A stretch of DNA of 64,000 bases. Source: Ignatzschineria sp. F8392 (GTDB lineage: Bacteria; Pseudomonadota; Gammaproteobacteria; Cardiobacteriales; Wohlfahrtiimonadaceae). Positions 1 through 8,341 of the stretch are shown piece after piece. Every line of letters begins with the position of its first letter. The stretch's first letter is position 1. The position numbers were made by a program, and so were the translations under genes. Below the pieces are notes generated by a model. That model searched no databases. It was not told the DNA's origin and saw only the letters and a list, made by a program, of their open reading frames with translations. The stretch is taken from NCBI RefSeq assembly GCF_002252045.1, contig NZ_NEFF01000001.1:682001-746000 (forward strand). Direction: 5' to 3'.

Positions 1-1
1 C

Positions 2-460
2 GGTAAAATTGGGGAGGACCCACAAGGAACGCCCAATAACCTGATGCCATTTATGACACAAGTGGCAGTCGGGATGCGTGATAAGCTCTATATCTTCGGC
101 AATGATTATCCCACAACAGATGGCACCGGCATTCGCGATTATATCCATGTGGTGGATCTGGCAAAAGCGCATCTATCGGCCCTTAAAAATCGTCTTGAAG
201 CACACGGCTGCCGAGCATGGAATATTGGGACCGGCAATGGCACCTCCGTTCTAGAGATGAAAGAGACCTTCGAGAGCGTCAATGGTGTTGAGATTCCGTA
301 TCAGATCACAGAGCGCCGTAGTGGCGATGTTGCGATCTCCTATGCCGATAATGGGCGTGCCGTTAAAGAGCTCAACTGGAAACCACAATATGGTCTTAAA
401 GAGATGCTAGAAGATAGCTGGCGTTGGCAGAGAGAGAATCCGAGAGGGTATCGAGAGTAA
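2..460 (+). CDS. galE: UDP-glucose 4-epimerase, C-terminal part (5' end outside window)
   Basis: Interconverts UDP-glucose and UDP-galactose in the cytoplasm, supplying galactose for surface polysaccharide. Only the last 152 codons are present; the frame is open from base 2 and runs off the left edge, so the ATG at 44 is internal. The segment GEDPQGTPNNLMPF, followed by VAVGMRDKLYIFGNDYPT, is the family's substrate-binding region, and DGTGIRDYIHVVDLA is the conserved block after it. The C-terminus (ELNWKPQYGLKEML, then RENPRGY) ends as GalE proteins do. The Rossmann NAD-binding half and the YxxxK catalytic pair lie outside the window. It sits near manB on the opposite strand, consistent with a sugar-nucleotide neighbourhood. 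Confidence 0.95.
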   Translation, partial: GKIGEDPQGTPNNLMPFMTQVAVGMRDKLYIFGNDYPTTDGTGIRDYIHVVDLAKAHLSALKNRLEAHGCRAWNIGTGNGTSVLEMKETFESVNGVEIPYQITERRSGDVAISYADNGRAVKELNWKPQYGLKEMLEDSWRWQRENPRGYRE

Positions 461-957
461 GTAGAAGCATTTTATTGTGATCTAAGATCTGCTAAGATGT
501 TTCCATCCTTTAGCGTTACTGGTCATTTTCAGTCGGGTGTTAAGCCAGACTCTAACTTATTGAACAGATTGAGAGTTGCGAAAGCTAATTTCCCAGCTCT
601 CAGGAGAGCCGGAAAATTATCTTTCGCTCCCTTCAGTAAAGGATCGAGATAGAGCCTCAAAGGGTTTGGTCATTTGATCAACACTCTCGAGGCTCTATTG
701 GTATTTGGGTGATTGAAAGATAGAGACAATGTTGGTGATCTCACTTTTTTTGGAGGACCTTACGGGATTAACTCATTTAAAAAGATGCAGGATTTAACCA
801 CTTTAGTGCATCAAGTAAGAGGAACAGAAGCGATCGACTAGTCTTGATCAGCAATATCTGATCACCATTTATTGGCAATTATTACTACATTATTAGCTTA
901 ATATCAGTAAATAGCATTGGTCTTATTAGTCTTCATCTGAGTTTCTTTAACGTTAGG
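461..957. other. Gene-poor stretch with an inverted repeat and a remnant reading frame
   Basis: Between galE and the next gene I see a 10-bp inverted repeat (atagagcctc at 649-658, gaggctctat at 689-698) around a 30-base loop, without a T tract. A short frame from TTG 713 to TAG 841 follows. No terminator, RNA gene or promoter could be assigned with confidence. It looks like eroded accessory DNA. Confidence 0.4.
713..841 (+). pseudogene. Possible remnant reading frame (42 codons)
   Basis: An open frame starting at TTG 713, directly after an in-frame TGA, encodes a protein-like peptide (begins LKDRDNVGDLTFFGGPYG, then INSFKKMQDLTTLVHQ) before TAG at 839-841. The composition looks like the tail of a real protein rather than random translation, but no family is recognised, there is no ribosome binding site, and no matching upstream coding sequence is visible. 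A decayed C-terminal fragment is more likely than a working gene. Confidence 0.25.
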
Positions 958-1572
958 ATGTCAATAAAAGTTAATTTAATAGGATTTCATACTTGTCGTT
1001 ACATTGAAGGAGAAAATTGTAAAGAAGAGGTGATGAAATCTATCCCTTTTTTGTGTGATGAGAGTAGAGAGCAGTGGTTAGGCGTTGGTTATTATTTTTG
1101 GACAGATAGTGATTATTATGCGCATGAGTGGGGTAAGCATGGATATAACAATCAATACTGTATCAATAAGTTTTCCATTGAAATTGCAGAGGATCGGCTA
1201 TTAGATTTAGTAGGTAATACTCGAGATCAAATATTGTTTCAGCAATTTATAGAAGGATTGTTGGCAAAAATAGAAATTATTATTGGTAATTGTCATTCAT
1301 CTAGTGAGCAAAAATCTTTAAATAAAAAATTACAGAAAGTGAGAGATGGTATTTTATCGACAATATTTTATATTGCCCGAAAATATAGGTTAATTGATTA
1401 TTGGGTTATAAAAGCTTCTGATAATGCTAGTTATCATTCCTCTAAATATCTCTTTAGAAAGAAGAGGCGAGAACATCTCATTTTGCCGACGAGACAGCAG
1501 ATGGTAGTCTATGAGGAAGTACGGAGTTGTATACTTCATGAAAAGTGGGTATTCCCAAAAGGAGAAGAGTAG
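958..1572 (+). CDS. Hypothetical protein, possible ADP-ribosyltransferase-like fold
   Basis: A 204-residue cytoplasmic protein with no signal peptide or membrane segment and no firmly recognised family. The start (VNLIGFHTCRY, residues 4-14) followed by LGVGYYFWTDSDYYAHEWG (41-59) resembles the G-F-H-x-[TS] ... GxGxYF ... A..W pattern of small ADP-ribosyltransferase-like domains such as DUF3990 and RES proteins. This is a pattern resemblance only; a C-terminal catalytic Glu cannot be assigned. The coding sequence is clearly more AT-rich than the flanking sugar genes and the ribosome binding site is poor (AGG touches the ATG), which fits recent acquisition. A 62-codon gene follows 2 bases downstream, so the two form a transcriptional unit closed by a terminator, an arrangement common for toxin-antitoxin or defence cargo. 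Confidence 0.6.
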   Translation: MSIKVNLIGFHTCRYIEGENCKEEVMKSIPFLCDESREQWLGVGYYFWTDSDYYAHEWGKHGYNNQYCINKFSIEIAEDRLLDLVGNTRDQILFQQFIEGLLAKIEIIIGNCHSSSEQKSLNKKLQKVRDGILSTIFYIARKYRLIDYWVIKASDNASYHSSKYLFRKKRREHLILPTRQQMVVYEEVRSCILHEKWVFPKGEE

Positions 1573-1574
1573 GC

Positions 1575-1763
1575 ATGGGATTTCATTTGGATAGATTAGA
1601 TCTAAACCTTGATAATATTGAGGAATTTTTAGATGATTTTATTGAAATAGATGAGTTATATAAGTCCCAGTTAGATGTGGCGCTTCAGCTTAAGATACGG
1701 GATTTTTTAAATAGAGAAGAGGCTTTTTTTCGTGTTCCCCATAACAAAATCCCTCGACTTTGA
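1575..1763 (+). CDS. Small acidic protein downstream of ART-like gene
   Basis: Encodes 62 residues from ATG 1575; the AGGAG at 1559-1564, inside the end of the upstream gene, sets this start in preference to the in-frame ATG at 1545. The peptide is strongly acidic in its first half (a run of Asp/Glu around NIEEFLDDFIEIDE) and probably helical. It starts 2 bases after the upstream stop, implying translational coupling. Its last codons lie within the 5' arm of the transcription terminator. No family is recognised. By position, size and charge it could be an antitoxin or immunity partner of the 958-1572 product, which is inference only. Confidence 0.55.
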   Translation: MGFHLDRLDLNLDNIEEFLDDFIEIDELYKSQLDVALQLKIRDFLNREEAFFRVPHNKIPRL

Positions 1764-1784
1764 TCTAAAGTGAGGGATTTTTTA
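1746..1784 (+). terminator. Rho-independent terminator of the 958-1763 pair, probably bidirectional
   Basis: The arms AAAATCCCTC (1746-1755) and GAGGGATTTT (1772-1781) pair perfectly and are followed by further T residues. The opposite strand also ends in TTTT, so it may serve manB, which converges from the right. Confidence 0.8.
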
Positions 1785-1865
1785 TGATCTCTGTGATTAA
1801 CCTATGCAATTGAGTTATTCAATCTTTTGCAGCAGCTTTTCTAGAGGCTTTGTAGAGGTTATCAA

Positions 1866-3236
1866 TTACTGCTCAATCAATGTCGTTAACTCTGCAACAT
1901 ACTCCGCCATAGGGCGTGGATTTTTGGCGCGATCTGATTCGATATTGAGACGAAGGAGCGGCTCGGTATTGGAGGCGCGTACATTAAAGCGCCACTCGCC
2001 AAAATTTAGGCTGATGCCATCGGTGGTATCGATCTCAGGGTTGAGCGCTTCATAATGCGCTAAAATTCGCGCGATGGTCTCTTTTGAATCATTCACCTTA
2101 AAGTTAATTTCGCCACTACAAGGGAATTGGGTGATCATCTCTCCGACAAGTGTTGAGAGTGGCTTTTTCATCTCCGAGAGAAGCATGACGACTAAGAGCC
2201 ACGGGATCATACCGCTATCACAATAGGCGAAATCTTTAAAGTAGTGATGTGCGCTCATCTCGCCCCCATAGATCGCATTCTCTTCCCGCATCGCCTCTTT
2301 GATAAAGGCATGCCCCGATTTTGATTGAATCGCTTCACCATTGAGCGATTCTACCACCGCTAAGGTATTCCAGATTAAGCGCGGATCATGAACAATTTTG
2401 GCCCCCGGTTTTTGTGTTAAGAAAGCTTGTGCAAGGAGGCCAACGATATAGTATCCCTCAATAAATCCTCCCTTTTCATCAAAGAGAAAGCAACGATCAA
2501 AATCGCCATCCCAAGCAATGCCCATATCAGCTTGATGCGCTAATACCGCACTTCGGGTACTTTCACGATTTTCAATTAAGAGTGGGTTAGGAATTCCATT
2601 GGGAAATGTGCCATCTGCTTCATGATGAATTTTAATAAATTCGATCGGGATATTGAGATCTTTAAAACGTGCTTCTAAAGCATCAATCACATGTCCTGCA
2701 GCGCCATTGCCGGCATTAACCACCAGTTTTAGCGGGCGAATTTTCGCAGGATCGATATAGGTTAAGAGATGCTCGATATATTCCGGCACGATATTGTAAG
2801 AGGTGACACGCCCTTTTTTTGCTGGCTCATTAAATTGATCAGCAATGATTCTGTCATGAATCTCTTTTAGGCCACTCTCCATGCCGATGGGGCGTGCATT
2901 TTCACGGACGAGCTTCATGCCGTTATAATCGATCGGATTGTGACTTGCTGTCACTTCAATTCCCCCTTCAACATCGAGATGAAAGGCGGCAAAGTAGACC
3001 TCTTCAGTACCAGTCATGCCGAGATCATATACATCTACGCCGGCATCGGTCAGACCATCGATCACCGCTTTTTTAAGCGATTCACTAGTAAGGCGAATAT
3101 CCGCTCCTACCGCCACTTTTTGAGGTTGGTAGATATCGCCATAGGCGCGACCGATCTTGTAGGCAAGGGCTTCATCGAGCTCTTCACCAAGTTTTCCGCG
3201 AATGTCGTAAGCCTTAAAGCAGGGAAGTTTTATCAT
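1866..3236 (-). CDS. manB: Phosphomannomutase / phosphoglucomutase
   Basis: Converts mannose-6-phosphate to mannose-1-phosphate (or the glucose equivalents) for GDP-mannose and polysaccharide synthesis. The 456 residues match the usual length of the CpsG/ManB family. Visible motifs are the phosphoserine loop TASHNP (Ser98), the metal-binding DGDFDR, the sugar-binding GEMSAHHYF, and the C-terminal phosphate-binding [10 protein letters not shown]. The N-terminus [14 protein letters not shown] is typical of the enterobacterial CpsG type. It reads toward the terminator at 1746-1784 and appears monocistronic. Its proximity to galE suggests a shared role in sugar-nucleotide supply. Whether mannose or glucose phosphate is preferred cannot be told from sequence. 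Confidence 0.93.
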   Translation of the reverse strand: MIKLPCFKAYDIRGKLGEELDEALAYKIGRAYGDIYQPQKVAVGADIRLTSESLKKAVIDGLTDAGVDVYDLGMTGTEEVYFAAFHLDVEGGIEVTASHNPIDYNGMKLVRENARPIGMESGLKEIHDRIIADQFNEPAKKGRVTSYNIVPEYIEHLLTYIDPAKIRPLKLVVNAGNGAAGHVIDALEARFKDLNIPIEFIKIHHEADGTFPNGIPNPLLIENRESTRSAVLAHQADMGIAWDGDFDRCFLFDEKGGFIEGYYIVGLLAQAFLTQKPGAKIVHDPRLIWNTLAVVESLNGEAIQSKSGHAFIKEAMREENAIYGGEMSAHHYFKDFAYCDSGMIPWLLVVMLLSEMKKPLSTLVGEMITQFPCSGEINFKVNDSKETIARILAHYEALNPEIDTTDGISLNFGEWRFNVRASNTEPLLRLNIESDRAKNPRPMAEYVAELTTLIEQ

Positions 3237-3617
3237 AAATTATCCTTATTTTTATCCTTATATTGATCTTTATTTTCTCTTAATGTGCCATGATTCTTTT
3301 TTTCGTTCTAATCTTTCCACTTATTTTCTACTTATTATAATCGTTCACCATTTTTTTGTTGATCACTTTGACTTGTCAAGTGAAAAGGGATGGTAAGCGC
3401 CATATTGAGAGTTAGAGAAGGGCGTTAGTGAGGGAGTTAGTGAGTGGAGTTAGAGAATACCTTTTTGAAAGTCGTTAATTGTCATAGTTGGTTGCAATAG
3501 TTAGTTGCGATAGTTAGCTGTAGCAGTTGAGTAGTACAGCTCAATACTGTTACGATAAGTAGCAATCGTTATGAGAAATTGAAGAGATGGAGAATCAGAG
3601 AAAGATGGGAATAATCA
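3237..3617. other. Intergenic region with degenerate short repeats
   Basis: Divergent region between manB and the DUF3870 gene. On the minus strand a TATAAT-like box (within GATTATAATAAG, about 3335-3346) could be the -10 of manB, but I see no good -35. From 3470 to 3540 there are degenerate repeats of a motif like ttgcgatagttag. Nothing coding is visible. Confidence 0.4.
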
Positions 3618-3935
3618 ATGAATAGTAAAACACTCTTTTTAGCAGGATATGCGCGTTTACCTCAGGGGATGGCGGCAAAGAATCTCTTTGAATCGATGAC
3701 AATCACGGTAGAAATTGAGCCCAAATATGGGGTTATTTTAGCTGCCGATTGCACCTTAATTACCGAGCTTGGGCGTAACTTTATTGGTCAGCTATTGCGA
3801 GGTTATAGTCTTAATGATGGTGTAGAGACCATTATTGAAGCGATTCACGATGCTTATCGAGGTAAAGCAACAAGCGCTCTGATTGCGGCACTAAAAGATC
3901 TTGAGCATCAATATCAGCAGTTAAAGCGGCGTTAA
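3618..3935 (+). CDS. DUF3870 domain protein
   Basis: A 105-residue soluble protein that matches the DUF3870 family over its whole length: the opening TLFLAGYARLPQGMAA, the central GVILAADCTLITELGRNFI, and the helical end with HDAYRGKATSALIAALKDLE. The family's function is unknown; members are small single-domain proteins. The start ATG 3618 is preceded by a weak GGGAATAA sequence. It stands alone: manB is divergent upstream and the next gene is 549 bases downstream. No link to the glutarate gene downstream can be shown. Confidence 0.8.
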   Translation: MNSKTLFLAGYARLPQGMAAKNLFESMTITVEIEPKYGVILAADCTLITELGRNFIGQLLRGYSLNDGVETIIEAIHDAYRGKATSALIAALKDLEHQYQQLKRR

Positions 3936-4484
3936 GCCGTTAAGTGAGGCGGTGAAGAGAGGGTAGGAGATAGCTAAGCGGTAGAAAGAGAAAAAAATTT
4001 ATAAAAAGGGGTAGCATTATTTTTTGTTGCATGCTACATTCAAGGTCAAGGTTCAACAGATAGCAGTGCTCATTAATGAGATACCTTTATCGGATCGATT
4101 CATTAATAGAACCACTCCTTTAACTTGAACTTACCCAATATATTTTGCCGTTAATTGTCAACTGCAGAGCCGTTTTGGATCACTTATCCTGCGAAGCCAC
4201 TTAGAGATTTAGAAGTGAGTGCATCGTCGCATAGCTGACCAACAAGAATGGATAAACCAGTAGACAGGTTGATTGAAGATTTTGTGAAATTTTCAGTCGG
4301 TCTGTTTGCTGGTTTTTTTGTGGCTAAAAAACGGTGAAAGCGCACTCTTATTCAGACTTGTACGCCTTTGAAGATGAGTAAGATGAGTGAGATGTGTGTT
4401 TGCTAAAAAGATTTTTTCATATAGACAACTAGAAAGTTAGAAAGTTAGAAAACTAGAGAGTTATAGAGATATAGGGAGAAGAGA
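3936..4484 (+). other. Long leader/intergenic region with structured RNA
   Basis: Contains a run of potential RNA structures between the DUF3870 gene and glaH. At 4190-4231 the arms TGCGA/TCGCA enclose CACTT/AAGTG. At 4254-4319 a strong terminator-type hairpin is present. No coding region is seen. It could be the leader of glaH with an attenuator, or an independent small RNA ending at 4319. Confidence 0.5.
4254..4319 (+). terminator. Terminator/attenuator hairpin upstream of glaH
   Basis: The arms AAACCAGTAGACAG (4254-4267) and CTGTTTGCTGGTTT (4302-4315) form a 14-bp stem with two G-U pairs; the loop holds a second stem (gattgaa/ttcagtc), and seven T residues follow. It lies about 165 bases before the glaH start and about 320 after the DUF3870 stop, so it fits an attenuator or the end of a small RNA better than a simple gene terminator. 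Confidence 0.7.
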
Positions 4485-5402
4485 ATGTCTAAGTTTATTC
4501 AGAAAAATGATCAGTTCGAAGTGAGTTTTAATCCACAATCGAAGCGTCTACTCAATGTGAACCTCTCTAAGAGTGTTGTTGAGAGCTTTTTAAAGCGAAT
4601 TCGTGAAGAGGGAATCGGTGTTCAGCGCCTAGAATATACCCCTTATGAGCGTCAGGTGATTGCAAGTTACTTAGATGAAGCGGCGGGGCATGATTTTGGT
4701 AATATGTTGCGCGAAATTGTCAATGATCGTGAAACCGGAGGTTTTACCATCGGTCTTGAGGGTGTTACTGAAGATACAGATGAATATGTGATCTTCTCAA
4801 CTGCAATTGCCCATCTTGTGGGAATCTCTAACTTTGACTCGATGACAGGCAAATATTATGCGCGCTTTACGGTAAAAGATACCGATAATAGTGACTCCTA
4901 TCTGCGTCAAGCTTATCGTCTCTTTACGCTCCATACCGATGGAACCTTTGTTAATGAACCTACTGATTGGCTCTTAATGATGAAGATGGTTGAAGAGAAT
5001 GCGGTAGGGGGCGAGAGTCGTCTTCTTCATCTCGATGATTGGAGCGAGCTCGATAAATTCCACAAAAGCTCATTAGGTGAGCATAAGTTCCAATATATTG
5101 CACCGCCGAGTAAAAATGTACAGGAAATTGTTTTCCGTAAGCTCTTCTTCTTAAAGAACAATCGTCCTTGTATCTGCTTTATCGATCAGTTTGCTTATCC
5201 TGAGACGATAGAAGAGGCAAAATTCCTCAAAGCACTTTCACAATCACTTGAAGCAGATAAGAGTGTGATTGAGCTTGAATTACCGGTAGGTAATCTTGTT
5301 GTACTCAATAATGAATTTTGGATGCATGGGCGCGCAGCATTTGAAAAGAATCCTAACCTCAATCGTGAACTACTTCGTCAGAGAGGGCGTTTCTACGAGT
5401 AG
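4485..5402 (+). CDS. glaH: Glutarate 2-hydroxylase (CsiD/GlaH)
   Basis: A 2-oxoglutarate- and Fe(II)-dependent oxygenase that converts glutarate to L-2-hydroxyglutarate in lysine/cadaverine degradation. The 305 residues include the HxD...H iron triad: His150 and Asp152 in LHTDGTF, and His280 in NEFWMHGRAAF, spaced as in the E. coli enzyme. Other family blocks are SNFDSMTGKYYARF, NSDSYLRQ, LLHLDDW and NRELLRQRG, the last carrying the 2-oxoglutarate-binding Arg. The start ATG 4485 follows GGGAGAAGAG. The usual partner L-2-hydroxyglutarate dehydrogenase (lhgO) and gabDT are not adjacent. A structured leader with a terminator hairpin precedes it, suggesting attenuation control. Confidence 0.92.
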   Translation: MSKFIQKNDQFEVSFNPQSKRLLNVNLSKSVVESFLKRIREEGIGVQRLEYTPYERQVIASYLDEAAGHDFGNMLREIVNDRETGGFTIGLEGVTEDTDEYVIFSTAIAHLVGISNFDSMTGKYYARFTVKDTDNSDSYLRQAYRLFTLHTDGTFVNEPTDWLLMMKMVEENAVGGESRLLHLDDWSELDKFHKSSLGEHKFQYIAPPSKNVQEIVFRKLFFLKNNRPCICFIDQFAYPETIEEAKFLKALSQSLEADKSVIELELPVGNLVVLNNEFWMHGRAAFEKNPNLNRELLRQRGRFYE

Positions 5403-5920
5403 ATGAAAAGTCGCTGGCAAGTAGATAAATAGTAGAGGATCAAGGGAGAAATGCCGCTTAGTCGGTGAGCGGTAATGGGGGGGGTAGCCGAGTTATTAGT
5501 GAAAGAGAAAAGAAAGAAGTTTTATTGAGGCCCCATCTGTTTTCAGTGAGTTTTTTCAGTTAGTTTTTAACTTAATGGGATCACAATAAATGGCTCCTGT
5601 CGTAATAACTCGCTATCAAAAGAAGAGGCTCTAAAGTCATGTTGTATGGCTTTAGAGCCTTTTTTATTACTATTATTTGTATTTGCTATCTGTGTCTGTG
5701 TTTTATATTTTTATTCTACATTTTTGCATTACATTTTTATATTAATCTTTAGAAATTTGATTTATATCTACTAAGAACTGTAGATAATCGCTTTTTTAAT
5801 TGATTCTTTTATAGGATATTATAGATATCTATTTGATGGGGATAAGCGCATACTTATTGAATAATATATTGACCTTTAAGCATGAGGTACAAGTAGAAAC
5901 CGATAAGGAACCATAAGTAT
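5403..5920 (+). other. Intergenic region after glaH
   Basis: Holds a 10-bp perfect inverted repeat (CGAGTTATTA at 5489-5498, TAATAACTCG at 5603-5612) spaced by 104 bases, a G-tract near 5477-5484, a terminator at 5626-5667, and then an AT-rich stretch that probably contains the promoter of the lipoprotein gene. No coding sequence was found. Confidence 0.45.
5626..5667 (+). terminator. Rho-independent terminator
   Basis: The arms AGGCTCTAAAG (5626-5636) and CTTTAGAGCCT (5650-5660) extend inward by a few more pairs, with a GTTGT loop and a T tract after. It probably ends the glaH transcript, although it lies over 220 bases past the stop codon. Confidence 0.85.
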
Positions 5921-6649
5921 ATGAAAAAAATAATGATTGTAGGAGGGTTAACAATATTATTGACGGCATGTAATCCTAAGGATGAGGAATATTACTTTAA
6001 AAATTTAGATATCGCGGCAGATAAAGCGAGTAGTTGTGATCAAGCGCTCATTAAAGCAGCGACCATTAATGATGAGAAGACGCTCTTAAAATTAAAGGAG
6101 GATCAAGAGTGCCAAGCGGCTTTTAACGCTTTGAGAAAGCAGAGTCAACTTGAAAGAGATCGGGAACGGGCAGAGGAAGAGCGACAAAGAGCCATTGAGC
6201 AAGCAGCACGAGAGCAGGAAATTTCTGATCTTAAAAAGAGTATTTCCCAATCACTTTCAGGAAAAAATTGGCAAGAGGTGATTGCAGAATACTTTAAGGA
6301 AGATGAGTGTCAGAAGTTCTTTTTAGATCGAGATAATTATCATTGTGTTGCCTGGAAATCGCTCTATGAGCATGCTTTGATTGAAGGGAAAGAGCAACTA
6401 TCTCAAGAGAGTTTTGCCGACCTTAATCGTAAAGAGTCGATCTATTGTGGTTTAGATAAGCGACGTGGATCAGCTTGTGATGTATGGATTCAGGCGATAG
6501 AGGAGCGAACTTATCAAGATCTGAGTGGACTCAATATTATTGAGTTAGATGCTCTAAAAGAACGCTATTGTAGCTTTAAGGCAGACCCTCGAATCTGTGA
6601 TGTGTGGAAGAAGCGTTGGAGTGAGCAGGAGTCGATCGTGATCGATTAA
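5921..6649 (+). CDS. Hypothetical lipoprotein
   Basis: A 242-residue predicted lipoprotein. The signal peptide ends in the lipobox LTAC, with Cys17 as the lipidation site. Residues about 76-118 form a highly charged helix rich in Arg/Glu (ERDRERAEEERQRAIEQ), probably a coiled coil. The C-terminal half has several Cys residues (for example SIYCGLDKRRGSACDVW) that could form disulfides in the periplasm. The segment just after the lipobox (EEYYFKNLDIAADKASSC) recalls EexN-type entry-exclusion lipoproteins, but this is weak. It is flanked by convergent and unrelated genes and appears monocistronic. Function unknown. Confidence 0.75.
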   Translation: MKKIMIVGGLTILLTACNPKDEEYYFKNLDIAADKASSCDQALIKAATINDEKTLLKLKEDQECQAAFNALRKQSQLERDRERAEEERQRAIEQAAREQEISDLKKSISQSLSGKNWQEVIAEYFKEDECQKFFLDRDNYHCVAWKSLYEHALIEGKEQLSQESFADLNRKESIYCGLDKRRGSACDVWIQAIEERTYQDLSGLNIIELDALKERYCSFKADPRICDVWKKRWSEQESIVID

Positions 6650-6752
6650 TTGATGACAAGTAGATGATAGATGGCAAATAATGGAAGTAGTGAAGATGAT
6701 CAGATTCTTTGTAGGATATTATTATCAATATTTTATTTTAATTGATTGCGGT

Positions 6753-6809
6753 AAAAAAAGGTCCCAATAGAATTTTAGCAATTGATATTGCGCAATTTTA
6801 TGGGGACCT
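6753..6809 (-). terminator. Rho-independent terminator of the M20/YfcC operon
   Basis: On the minus strand AGGTCCC and GGGACCT (6803-6809 / 6759-6765) pair, the stem extends imperfectly inward through AATT-rich sequence, and a run of seven T residues follows. It sits about 60 bases past the transporter stop codon. Confidence 0.85.
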
Positions 6810-6865
6810 ATCATTATTTAATTATTTAATAATACAGTGACTATATCACTATTATTATAATTAAT

Positions 6866-8332
6866 TTAAATCGGTCCATAATTGATTGCAGTAGCGACCC
6901 AGATCGCTGCCATACCGATAATGACCCAGATTAAGAGGATTGGGAAGACAAACTTCACCCAGCGAGTCCAAGGAACTTTCCCCACCGCGAGAACCGCCAT
7001 CAATACGCCGGAAGTAGGCGTAATAATATTGGTAAAGCCATCTCCTAACTTAAGGATTAAGACGCCGGTTTGACGCGTGAGATCCAAAACATCAAGAATC
7101 GGCACCATAATGGGCATAACGATTGAAGCTTGCCCTGTACCTGATGTGACAAGGAAGTTAAAGAGGAGATTGAAGAAGTAGAGCATCTGCGCGCCCCAGT
7201 AGTGGGAGGTCTGCTGTAGTGGGACTAATGTCGCTTGAACAATCGAATCGAGGACATTTCCCTGATCTAAGATCACAATCACTGCACGAGCAAGGCCGAC
7301 AACGAGCGCTCCATAAACAAGGGATTGTGCCCCTTTAATAAAGGTCTTCACATAGGTATTGGGGTTGATTCTAAAGATCGCGGCAACAACGATACTCATC
7401 ATGATAAAGATCGCAGAAAGGTGATCGACTCCCCACTTATATTGGAATGCACCGTAGAGAAATAGCCCGATAAACGCCACAAAGATAAAGAGGCTCAACT
7501 TCTGTTTCCAGGTGAAAGGCTCTTTAAGTGCCTCCTCTTCATTTTTCGCTTCTGCCTCAAGATCTTCATAATCGGGATTATCTTCTGTTAATGAGGCCAT
7601 ATAGCTCTTCTCAGGTGTCTTTGCAATACGATTGGCATACCAGACAATATAGAGAATCGTGACACTAATTAAGATCACAAAGAGTACAATACGGAAGATA
7701 ATGCCGGAGAAGAGTGGGACTTCTGCTAATGTCTGCGCCGTTCCCAAAATTGTAGGATCGAGAATTCCTACCGCATTACCAGCATAGTAACCTAAGTAGA
7801 CAACGGCAACACCGGTAATAGCATCAAGTTTCATCGAGCGAGAGAGGGCAATACCGATCGGGATAAAGGCGATCACAGCATTTGCCGCTAATCCTAATGA
7901 GGAGAGTAGGCCAAAGATGAGTCCTACAGCGACAATCAAAATACGGTAATTGCCTTTTGTCTTAATAATCAGCGCATTGATACCGGAATCGATCGCACGC
8001 GTCTTATCATAGATCGCAATCGCACCCCCAATCATAAAGATTAAGAAGATAATACTTGCCGACTGCTTTAAACCTACCGGGATAGCGTAGAAAATATCCA
8101 TGAGTGAAGCGGGTTTTGAGGCGACTTCATGGAAACTGCCGGGAACCACGCGATTGATACCGCCGACAACTTCCCGCTCATAACTCCCTGCCGGAATCAG
8201 ATAGGTAGCGATTGCCGCGAGAACCACAATCCCAAAGATGATGATAAAGGCATCTGGCATCGCCCATTGAAATTTCTTCTTCATCTTCTGCTCCCCATTT
8301 TTAAGGGATTCTCTGTTTACAGATTGAGTCAT
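6866..8332 (-). CDS. yfcC: YfcC family transporter
   Basis: A 488-residue inner-membrane carrier of the YfcC/ArcD-like branch of the C4-dicarboxylate anaerobic carrier superfamily, with about 12 hydrophobic segments. Family blocks include the start QWAMPDAFIIIFGIV, the segment ending AGSYERE after the first helix, YYAGNAVGILDPT, and LFNFLVTSGTGQASIVMPI. A long acidic cytoplasmic loop (about residues 240-265, EDNPDYEDLEAEAKNEEE) separates the halves. AAGGAG six bases upstream supports the first ATG over the internal one at residue 17. It begins 9 bases after the M20 peptidase stop, so the two are co-transcribed. The substrate is probably an amino acid or short peptide delivered to or produced by that enzyme; this is inferred from context. 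Confidence 0.88.
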   Translation of the reverse strand: MTQSVNRESLKNGEQKMKKKFQWAMPDAFIIIFGIVVLAAIATYLIPAGSYEREVVGGINRVVPGSFHEVASKPASLMDIFYAIPVGLKQSASIIFLIFMIGGAIAIYDKTRAIDSGINALIIKTKGNYRILIVAVGLIFGLLSSLGLAANAVIAFIPIGIALSRSMKLDAITGVAVVYLGYYAGNAVGILDPTILGTAQTLAEVPLFSGIIFRIVLFVILISVTILYIVWYANRIAKTPEKSYMASLTEDNPDYEDLEAEAKNEEEALKEPFTWKQKLSLFIFVAFIGLFLYGAFQYKWGVDHLSAIFIMMSIVVAAIFRINPNTYVKTFIKGAQSLVYGALVVGLARAVIVILDQGNVLDSIVQATLVPLQQTSHYWGAQMLYFFNLLFNFLVTSGTGQASIVMPIMVPILDVLDLTRQTGVLILKLGDGFTNIITPTSGVLMAVLAVGKVPWTRWVKFVFPILLIWVIIGMAAIWVATAINYGPI

Positions 8333-8341
8333 AGAATCTCC

